DNA from: Cephalothrix simula
Taxonomy: Eukaryota > Nemertea > Palaeonemertea > Archinemertea > Cephalotrichidae
Assembly (NCBI GenBank): GCA_035591015.1
Contig: JAXIUW010202732.1
Span: forward strand, 1 to 11,407
DNA: 11,407 bases
Direction of reading: 5' to 3'
Part shown: piece after piece, positions 1-5,875 of the stretch
Layout: each line of letters begins with the position of its first letter
Numbering within the stretch: the first letter of the stretch is position 1
Made by a program: the position numbers and the translations under genes
Notes under the pieces: generated by a model
Told to the model about the DNA's origin: nothing
Databases searched by the model: none
What the model saw: the letters and a program-made list of their open reading frames with translations, nothing else

Positions 1-319
1 ATCTTAATCCTTCTTTAAATAAATTTTATTTAGTAAAAGTGCCCTTTTACCCACCAGGTCCCTTTTAACCTCCATATGCCTGTACCGGCGATATCGCAGA
101 CATAGTTCCTCCATCTGTCCCCCTCTGTGACTATGATGATTTTGCCTTATCGTGGCATACCCAACATGTTTAGGAACAATATCAACATCCAAGCATGACC
201 CTAATTTTAATTTTAAGCTGTCTCAGCGATATCGCAGACATGCCGTTTTGAAATGTTTTGAAAAAAGATCCACGGTCCTTAGGAAAAAATATCACGAGTG
301 AATATTAAGAAAAGGATAC
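1..319 (-). other. NFYB: NFYB intron, open at left edge
   Basis: This stretch begins with the donor GT at 319-318 and continues to the window edge without any exon of the histone-fold remainder. Its only notable content is a 24-bp direct repeat (80-103 and 218-241) described separately. No coding sequence was recognised on either strand. Confidence 0.75.
80..241. repeat. 24-bp direct repeat pair built on palindrome GCGATATCGC
   Basis: Bases 80-103 and 218-241 match at 21 of 24 positions. The shared core is GCGATATCGCAGACAT, which contains a perfect 10-bp palindrome at 88-97 and 226-235. The copies are 138 bp apart inside an NFYB intron. They may be two ends or two units of an old dispersed repeat, or paired protein-binding sites; the sequence does not decide. 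Confidence 0.6.
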
Positions 320-879
320 TCGCTAGTGATGAAACTGATAAATTCTGACACACATTCTTGGACACATTCTTTAGCATCTTTTGCAATCTGTAAATAAAAA
401 CAATTACGAATATAACAATTGGTAAAAATAAATAAAAATGAATGAAATTTAAAAAAAAAATCATACTACCTTTCCAGTCTTTGGAATAGATTTCTTCATT
501 ATCCTAGCAACATTAGCGATAGGTAAGAAGCGATCCTAAATTAAATAAAAAAATCAAAAGTTTAGAATGCGATCTATGTTATCAATATCTTCTAATTGTT
601 TTCTATGTTCTTAAATTTTACCTGCTCTCTGAACGGTTCCTCATCCCCAACATTAATAGATCCTTCATGAGCTGATTCTTCATGATCAGCACCTGCAGAA
701 GATTTAAAAGACCAGGTAAGAATTTTAAACAACGAATAAAATCATAAAAGGGAAAGAGAAAAAGAAAGTAATAGGTTTTTCCATTCATTTTTTTTACCTT
801 CAAATATTATCTGGTCACCACCAGAAAATAAATTTTCATTTAAACTGGAGGCATCACCTTCACCACCAACAGCCTCCAT
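320..879 (-). CDS. NFYB: NF-YB, transcription factor Y subunit beta (5' part, 4 exons)
   Basis: NF-YB pairs with NF-YC through a histone fold and, with NF-YA, binds CCAAT boxes in the nucleus. Coding exons on the minus strand are 879-798, 692-622, 535-470 and 387-320; all junctions are GT-AG and the frame stays open (phases 1, 0, 0, then 2). They give 95 codons plus two bases. Residues 1-51 are an acidic tail ending in EEPFREQ. Residue 52 onward reads [18 protein letters not shown] (helix 1), then [16 protein letters not shown] and ISFITSE (start of helix 2), practically identical to animal NF-YB. The ATG at 879-877 is the first in an exon that begins at 889 after a good acceptor, so it fits the usual start. 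The third intron-side donor used at 319 is GTATCC, a weak one, but the frame and the family sequence require it. Helices 2 (end), 3 and C lie beyond the left edge; bases 1-319 do not encode them. Introns are short (82-105 bp). Confidence 0.96.
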
Positions 880-892
880 AACTTAAAACCTG
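880..892 (-). other. NFYB: NFYB 5' UTR tail and splice acceptor
   Basis: Reading the minus strand, a pyrimidine-rich tract ends in CAG at 892-890, followed by ten untranslated bases (889-880) and the NFYB start codon. This means the gene has at least one non-coding exon further right, somewhere in the 5-kb interval before the divergent SPATA2 gene. I could not place that exon with confidence. One strong minus-strand donor-like GTAAGTAG at 5578-5571 is a possible source, but nothing else supports it. Confidence 0.7.
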
Positions 893-1254
893 AAAAAAGA
901 AGTCAATAATAATTGTAAATCAAAAGCAATTGCCAGCATTGCATGGCCATGGACTTTAAGGCATAAGGTTCTAGTGACCTCTAGTTGCAGAATTTACCAA
1001 GGTAATTGACATAGGATGTATTGTTCAGGTGCATGTATTTGGCAAGGTTGAATGCAGGGTTCGATAATATACGCCAGCACGGTCAGTTTTTAGTCCTGCA
1101 ATCTGCTGCAATCACATTTTTTTCAGCTAACATTTTTCTTTTCCTCAAAATTCTCTTATAAATTCAATTGGCAAAGTTAAAGTATAATCAATGCATATTT
1201 TTGGGACATGTAACAGGCCTATCCTTTATGACCCACAGGCACTCCCGAATATAG
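892..1254. other. Non-coding, presumed NFYB 5' intron
   Basis: No open frame with family resemblance, no tRNA and no clear repeat structure were seen. The only small feature is a 10-bp palindrome CATGGCCATG near 942. By position it should be part of the intron preceding the first NFYB coding exon. Confidence 0.5.
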
Positions 1255-1261
1255 AACTAAT

Positions 1262-1629
1262 CAGGGGTCCATTATGAGACCGGGGCTAGTAGCTTTCATT
1301 ATACAGCTAAGTCCATCTACTTTCCAACTTAGGAATGCAATCATAATTGGTTTCAATTGGTTTTTACGATCTTTTATCACTAAACAGATCATTTGTTTGT
1401 TTAAAGATAGCAACAGTAAAGGGCCAGTAAGCAGCCCATCAAGTTATCAAGACTGTTGCCAGGTGCTTTTAAATTTTCAGTTTTAAATCTTTGCGCTAAG
1501 AAACAAGAAAACAAATAAAAGCCAGATATTATGTCTACATTTTATATCACATTTTGATTTCTCTGCATTCCTGAGTAAGAAGAAATTTGGACTCATACCT
1601 ACTAGCCCCTGTCTCATAATGGGCCCCTG
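1262..1629. mobile_element. Non-autonomous DNA transposon (MITE), 368 bp, hAT-like ends
   Basis: Terminal inverted repeats lie at 1262-1292 and 1599-1629; they are about 31 bp long with two mismatches and begin CAGGGG. The element is flanked by the perfect direct repeat AACTAAT at 1255-1261 and 1630-1636, a 7-bp target-site duplication. No transposase is encoded in the 306-bp interior, so movement would depend on an enzyme made elsewhere. The CAGGGG start is common among hAT elements, which normally duplicate 8 bp; 7 bp is unusual, so the superfamily is uncertain. Intact ends and duplication suggest a fairly young insertion. It lies in the presumed NFYB 5' intron or intergenic region. Confidence 0.88.
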
Positions 1630-1636
1630 AACTAAT

Positions 1637-1830
1637 ATAGTCTGGTCAAATTAGCAAAAAAATAGGGTGAACCCGGAATAAATTGATAACCAGCTAATTT
1701 TGGTACCATTTGAACTGGAAGATCTATCACCAAAAAAAGTCCACCGAAATCCACGCTACGCTCGAGTCGTAATATGCAAATTAGCTCATTAATTATGCAA
1801 AAATTATTGAGGGGACTAAAAATCACATAA
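1637..1830. repeat. Head of a dispersed repeat with octamer-like words
   Basis: This AT-rich stretch leads directly into the 147-bp array. It contains an ATGCAAAT octamer at 1774-1781 and a near-copy, ATTATGCAAA, at about 1792-1801. I treat it as the non-tandem flank of the same element because no break is visible, but without family alignment the left boundary is unknown. No coding content was seen. Confidence 0.35.
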
Positions 1831-2400
1831 GGAGTCATATTAAGCCATACAAATGTATTACCAACTAATAGATACATATACACAATTAGTCTAGATCTGT
1901 TGTTACTTTTTCAATATGACGTCATAGGGCCTCAGATATGACATCATCAAATTGCGGATTACTCAAAAGTCATTGAAAGAGTCATTTTAGCCTATATAAA
2001 TGTATTATCGACTGATAGAAACATGTACCCAAATAGTCCAAAGTTGCTGTTATTTCTTTCATATGATGTTACAGGGTGTCAGAAATGACGTCATAAAAAA
2101 TGGGGTATCAAAAAAATCCACGAAGGAGTCATTACGGACTAATAAGAACATGTACCCAATTAGTCTATATGAGTTATAGTAGAACCTCCCAATCGGGACA
2201 CCTCTAAAATCGGGACACTTTATCTCAGTCCCGAATAATTGTGTACATTTAGATAGGATCAGAACGGATTACTCAAAAAGAGTGATCAATGAAGGAGTCA
2301 TTTTAGCCCATATGTATTGTCGACTATTATAAACATGGCTGCTGTTACTTTTTCCATATGACATCATGGATTTTTGTTCCCGGGAGATATCTGTGCAATC
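1831..2400 (+). repeat. 147-bp-period tandem array with CRE palindromes
   Basis: The word GGAGTCAT (or AGAGTCAT) marks unit starts at 1831, 1978, 2125 and 2294; the first two periods are exactly 147 bp. Each unit continues with a CATATAAATGTATTA-like segment, an AACATGTACCCAATTAG-like segment, a TGTTACTTTTTC segment and an ATGACGTCAT or decayed form of it. The third unit has an internal deletion and is broken by foreign sequence at about 2170-2260. Short tandem arrays of this length inside dispersed elements are known from bivalve Helentron/pearl-type repeats; assignment to that class is inference. Confidence 0.8.
2177..2240 (+). mobile_element. Possible pogo/Tigger-like transposon end (solo)
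   Basis: The segment starts TAGTAGAACCTCCC and then carries AATCGGGACAC twice, 17 bp apart, followed by a third decayed word. Ends of this style (AGTAGAACCTC then GGGACACC) resemble pogo-family inverted repeats in invertebrates. It interrupts the third unit of the 147-bp array. No opposite end was found in the window, so this is at best a truncated or solo end. Confidence 0.35.
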
Positions 2401-2494
2401 CGCCATGACACTTTTAATTTGTAATTTCGGCGATAGATGGCTTAAATAGCAGATTGAATTCAAATATTAGCATAAACTCACTCCTGTCAGAAGC

Positions 2495-2574
2495 GTCGTG
2501 GCAGAGATGGTAGCGTTGGAGACACACTTTTGGAAGGTGGCGAGTTGAGTTGAGTCCCTCCGGAGACTTTTTTT
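2495..2574 (+). repeat. tRNA-like (Ser type) SINE head, decayed
   Basis: The start GTCGTGGCAGAG resembles the 5' end of tRNA-Ser. An A-box-like TGGCAGAGATGG is at 2499-2510, and a B-box-like GTTGAGTCC at 2549-2557 lacks one C relative to GTTCGAGTCC. The spacing of about 50 bases fits a tRNA with a long variable arm. A run of seven T at 2568-2574 follows. The arms do not fold well, so this is a relic or SINE head, not a working tRNA. Confidence 0.33.
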
Positions 2575-2810
2575 GTTTTTTTTCAATTTTCCATTTAATT
2601 TACCTTTTTAGATATTTTATAACAGGATCACAACCTAGAGGGGTAGGGAGATTGAATAAATCGTGTATTGAAAAGCATTTTCATGTCATAGTCGCAGATC
2701 TGGACTCGCTCTCTTACTCCGGTCCCATCACGATAGAGAGATATTTTTCTTCGATTCTGTTCATGCTAATTGAGGTAGATAAGGGAAAAATGGTAAATTA
2801 TTTTGTGACT

Positions 2811-2884
2811 GCACATGCCGGGATTCAAACCCGGTACATTGCGTGAAAGGCACGGATGTTAACCACTTCACTAGATCAGCGGGC
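2811..2884 (-). repeat. tRNA-Glu-like SINE head or tRNA pseudogene
   Basis: On the minus strand this reads as a decayed tRNA-Glu. It has an A-box-like TGATCTAGTG, an anticodon loop CTTTCAC (anticodon TTC), and a perfect T-arm CCGGG-TTTGAAT-CCCGG. The acceptor stem pairs poorly, the anticodon stem keeps only three pairs, and the D-loop has extra bases, so it should not charge. It faces the Ser-like relic at 2495, with 240 bp between, which suggests nested or inverted SINE insertions. Confidence 0.5.
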
Positions 2885-2933
2885 ATGGTATAAAATGCGT
2901 AAAATTCCGGAGGTTATGCGTTTTATAAAATGC
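2881..2933. repeat. Imperfect hairpin beside the tRNA-like relic
   Basis: TATAAAATGCGTAA and TTATGCGTTTTATA form a 14-bp inverted repeat with two mismatches around a short CCGGAGG-containing loop. It directly abuts the tRNA-Glu-like sequence and may be an upstream junction of that insertion. No function can be assigned. Confidence 0.4.
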
Positions 2934-3076
2934 CCAGATATCTCCCGTGTAACCGAGCCGACATCATGACGTAATCAAAAATTGGGGTATCTAAAAAAAA
3001 TTAATGAAGGAGTCATTTTTGACCATATAAATGTAATACAGACTAAAAACTTATGTACGACGGAGTCATTCCTGCT
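2934..3076 (+). repeat. Resumed 147-bp array units
   Basis: From 2934 the AGATATCT junction seen at 2383 recurs, followed by ATGACGTAATC, a TTGGGGTATC word and unit starts GGAGTCAT at 3009 and 3062. This matches the array at 1831-2400, showing that the 2400-2933 block is an insertion or rearrangement that split one original element. Confidence 0.65.
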
Positions 3077-3214
3077 TCTTTCAGTTTTTGCACTGTAGTG
3101 TAAAAAATATGCACCACTGGCACTGCACAATAATACAATATTGTATTGTAAAATGCCGTAAGCAGTTGGTAAGGTATTTAACAATAAAATTATTTGATTT
3201 GATTTGATTTGATT
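3077..3214 (+). repeat. LINE/SINE-type 3' tail with (ATTTG)n
   Basis: An AT-rich stretch ends in AATAAAATT followed by four perfect ATTTG pentamers (3192-3211). Short tandem tails after an AATAAA-like word are typical of 3' ends of non-LTR retrotransposons and the SINEs that borrow them. The body upstream is too short and decayed to name a family. Confidence 0.45.
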
Positions 3215-3223
3215 GACAGCTTT

Positions 3224-3781
3224 CCAATCATTTCAAGGGAAAATTATTTTGTCAAAGGGAAATAAATGCATGACGTCATCATAACCAGATAACAATAACA
3301 TGATCACGACACAATAATTTCGAGTTCGACGACTAAAAAAAAATTTATTTATTTCTGTTTCCAGCCATTTCCAAGGACGAAAAACCAAAGACAACGGCGA
3401 ATTTTGACAGACAAAAAGTTAAAGAGTGTTTTAAAGGACCGCTCTGTCACTTCATTGGACGAAAACAAACCTTTATCCTCACACAAACTGGTTGGTCAGT
3501 GTCGAACCAGTGAGATTTGATTGCGATTCAAAATGGACGATTATTGGAGCAAATTATTTTTACTAAAAAGTGCATATTATTTTGACTCAAATTTTATTGA
3601 GACAAAAAAAGTCAAAATGATATATTTTACTAAAACAAATTATAACATTAGTGTGAAAAAAAGTTCTATTTTCCAATTTCAAGGGTAAAATATATTGAAA
3701 TATTCCGTGTTATGAAAAATTGGTACAGTTTTAGTTACCAAATGTAGTCAATTTAAATTGCGGATACCGGAACCCGGAAGT
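3224..3781. promoter_or_regulatory. Candidate promoter/enhancer interval between divergent genes
   Basis: The interval contains a CCAAT word at 3224-3228, a perfect CRE TGACGTCA at 3271-3278, ATTGG (inverted CCAAT) at 3454-3458 and 3543-3547, CCAAT at 3673-3677 and a consensus ETS word CCGGAAGT at 3774-3781 with a second GGAA just upstream. CpG is locally more frequent around 3310-3540 than in the flanks. Such words cluster in broad animal promoters, but none proves activity, and no transcription start is visible. It could serve NFYB, SPATA2 or neither. Confidence 0.25.
3574..3623. repeat. 14-bp inverted repeat, AT-rich
   Basis: ATATTATTTTGACT at 3574-3587 pairs with AGTCAAAATGATAT at 3610-3623 with one mismatch, enclosing 22 bases. 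A direct repeat TTTTACTAAAA sits next to each arm. It looks like a small foldback relic. Confidence 0.5.
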
Positions 3782-4123
3782 AAAAAATAAAGTAATGAAA
3801 ACTAAAACGCACTCGTGAACAAATTGTATATAACTAATCCATGAAAGGCATGGAATCATAGGTTTAGTATGCTGAACTCCGATTAAAAAGACTCTGGTTT
3901 GTTCCATAGGTTAGAACTCTATATACATTACCATGAATTGAACATACTTTAATCATGTTAATAACATTCATTAAGTAACAATCAGATTCTGGCAAAATCA
4001 ATATGACATGAACATGATGAATAACCAAACCATGATCATGATGATTGATCATGACGTTGATGATACCGTTGACTTAGGTTAGCCTAGCCAACAACAGTGG
4101 CCTTAATAGATATAAGGTTAGCC
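3782..4123. other. Non-coding, no clear features
   Basis: No gene was recognised. The stretch around 4008-4060 is rich in overlapping CATGAT/ATCATG words that give weak self-complementarity. Nothing else stands out. Confidence 0.5.
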
Positions 4124-4198
4124 ATGGTAACCGCTGAGTGTGCCGATTCAATCAAAACGGTTTCTCCGCACGAAACGGGGTGGTCCCGTTATCCCTGA
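4124..4198 (+). other. GC-richer island with 24-codon ORF and 6-bp hairpin
   Basis: An ATG in favourable context (GCCATGG) opens a 24-codon frame, MVTAECADSIKTVSPHETGW plus four residues, ending TGA at 4196. Within it AACGGG-GTGGT-CCCGTT (4174-4190) forms a perfect 6-bp stem. The island is CpG-containing and less AT-rich than its surroundings. It could be part of a non-coding first exon (a upstream ORF), or an unrecognised repeat. I do not recognise the peptide. Confidence 0.2.
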
Positions 4199-4353
4199 TC
4201 AAGTACTAAAAGTAGTCACAGTACTGCTTATGACGGCTCTTACTGCACCCTTTACACTTGTTATCACCGCACTTGCTCGCTCAATAGCTTAATTGCTAAT
4301 GTTCTCAGTTGACCTAATTGCGAGGATAAATAAAAGGGACTCTTTTAGGGGTC

Positions 4354-4538
4354 CAGTGAGACTGCCGTGAGGCATGAGAAAGGGTCAAAAATTGTTGTGA
4401 GCAGTGACAAAGGACATTAGGATGGCCAGAGAGCAGTGAGATGACGGTACTGTGTGGTGAGCAGTGAGGAGGCTTTTTAAGATCTAATTTTGTCTAGTGA
4501 GCAGTGAGCATAGTTATTCTGGTCCAGTTAGCAGTGAG
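4354..4538 (+). repeat. Spaced GCAGTGAG array (about 30-bp period)
   Basis: The word GCAGTGA, mostly within GTGAGCAGTGAG, occurs at 4401, 4433, 4461, 4501 and 4531, with a related CCAGTGAG at 4353. Gaps are 32, 28, 40 and 30 bp. A longer word GGTCCAGT(G/T)AG appears at both ends (about 4350 and 4521). The intervening bases are not conserved, unlike an ordinary microsatellite or minisatellite. It may be a decayed minisatellite or a cluster of binding sites. Confidence 0.6.
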
Positions 4539-4575
4539 ACAGACTAGTTATGAAGAGAAATATCTAAAATTTTCT

Positions 4576-5012
4576 TGCCTCGCTTCGCTCGGCATTATTA
4601 TTTAAAGTATATTACTTTTAAAGCTAGTGGGGCGGTAATTCATTCACATTACTGTAATCATTTGTGGAATCCCCATTCCCGGTGTGACAGGGATTATTGT
4701 CCATAGGAATTTTTGTCCTGTTTGTATAACATATCATGAGGGAGGACATTCATCCCTGGATGGGACTTTTAATAGATGGGCTTCTTTCATCTTCTATATA
4801 CAAAGTATACAGCCCGGACCGGCATCCCTTTCACACCGAGTGTACAAAAAGTTTTCTTGACTCACTTCGCTCGGCATCTTTCCTTGAGAGCCGACATTTT
4901 ACTTTTAGTGTCACAGCGTGGCAAAAATTTGACAAGAGTTTTTATATAAAGCCTTGCCTTCCCTTAGACATAAATGTATACATAAGAAGTTTTTGCCTCG
5001 CATCACTCGGCA
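4576..5012 (+). repeat. Three dispersed copies of a TGCCTCGCTTCGCTCGGCA-like word
   Basis: Copies are at 4576-4594, 4858-4876 and 4994-5012, the last two with three or four changes. The word is an imperfect palindrome (TGCC/GGCA ends). Each is followed by an AT-rich stretch beginning ATT or ATC, and each of the last two is preceded by AAGTTTT. The spacing (282 and 136 bp) suggests units of an eroded longer repeat. The intervening DNA has no recognisable gene. Confidence 0.6.
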
Positions 5013-5856
5013 TTTACATGTACATATTTTGATATACATGCAACAGTACAGCGAAAATTCTTTTATATAATCCTTTTTCTTGCAGTAAATGATTGTCTAT
5101 CACAGCTGGGTTTTTCAATTCCTATAATTGCATCTGCGGTATTCAAAAATTCAAATTGTAACTGTGGTAGCCATTTGAGGTATGCAAAATAGTCAGATAG
5201 TGACAAGAAAATGGTGAGAATCTATCATGTCAGAGCGACTTAACTTTTCAGTCTGGCTGCCCACTATTTGGCAAGGCTCATAATGACCTCTGCATATCAT
5301 TACAATGTTGTTAAGGTATTGTATCGGCATGAATTCGAGTTTCGCGCAAACAAATTTTATTTAAAACGCTCTAGGTCTTTTTCTAGATCCTTTAGACGCA
5401 AAGGGTATATACTCTATCTAGAGTTTGGCGCCTCTGTTAAGCCATACTAGGACCAGGAAGGTGCATGTACAGAATCAAATACATGTATTATCATGCTGAC
5501 GTCAAAAGCTATCTAAATATGTATGGTTCCCCCCAAAAATAGAAAGTGCGCTAAAACCCCCAGTTTTATACTACTTACGGTATAGGGTAGGTAAAAATAA
5601 TTACCATTGGCTTTTATTGTCCTACCTTTGCTATTTAAATATACATACCAGTTTGGACACTGAACGGCAGACCGTTGCACCTGTTTTTTATACAACAGAT
5701 TCTTGTTAACAGCTATCAAATTTCAGACAAAAAATAATAATTTGAGACTTAAAATGTTCTGTATACTATTAATTATGAACTAATTTCAGATGACACAGAA
5801 TAATGTTGTGATACCATAGAAAACATAGAAATAATGTTGAAAATTTTTATCTTCAG
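5013..5856. other. SPATA2 upstream region, presumed 5' intron/promoter
   Basis: No coding sequence was recognised. It contains a possible untranslated exon at 5086-5179 (acceptor TTTTTCTTGCAG, donor GAG|GTATGC), an E2F-like TTTGGCGC at 5424-5431, a perfect CRE TGACGTCA at 5497-5504, and an ATTGG word near 5605. All are single short matches. TACATGTA-type words, common in bivalve DNA, occur at about 5018 and 5480. Confidence 0.3.
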
Positions 5857-5875
5857 ATTTAATTTGGTAATAATC
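5857..5875 (+). other. spata2: SPATA2 5' UTR tail after splice acceptor
   Basis: A tract ending TTTTTATCTTCAG at 5856 looks like an acceptor, leaving 19 untranslated bases before the ATG at 5876. If real, the gene has an upstream non-coding exon and the in-frame ATG at 5834 is intronic and irrelevant. Confidence 0.5.

Noticed and set aside
1274-1486. 70-codon plus-strand open frame
   Set aside because: It lies wholly inside the MITE and begins in its inverted repeat; no family resemblance.
1632-1883. 83-codon minus-strand open frame
   Set aside because: It overlaps dispersed-repeat DNA and the target duplication of the MITE; no recognisable protein.
2550-2846. 98-codon plus-strand open frame
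   Set aside because: It runs through both tRNA-like relics, so it is a chance frame in repeat DNA.
2811-2884. Functional tRNA-Glu gene
   Set aside because: The acceptor and anticodon stems pair badly and the D-loop has extra bases, although the T-arm and anticodon loop survive.
3533-3688. 51-codon open frame with good start context (MDDYWSKLF...)
   Set aside because: AT-rich, Lys/Tyr/Phe-biased, contains a foldback repeat and matches nothing recognised.
4354-4538. CRISPR-like array
   Set aside because: The repeated word is only 7-12 bp and the genome is eukaryotic.
4736-5032. 98-codon plus-strand open frame
   Set aside because: It contains two of the TCGCTTCGCTCGGCA repeat words and has no family features.
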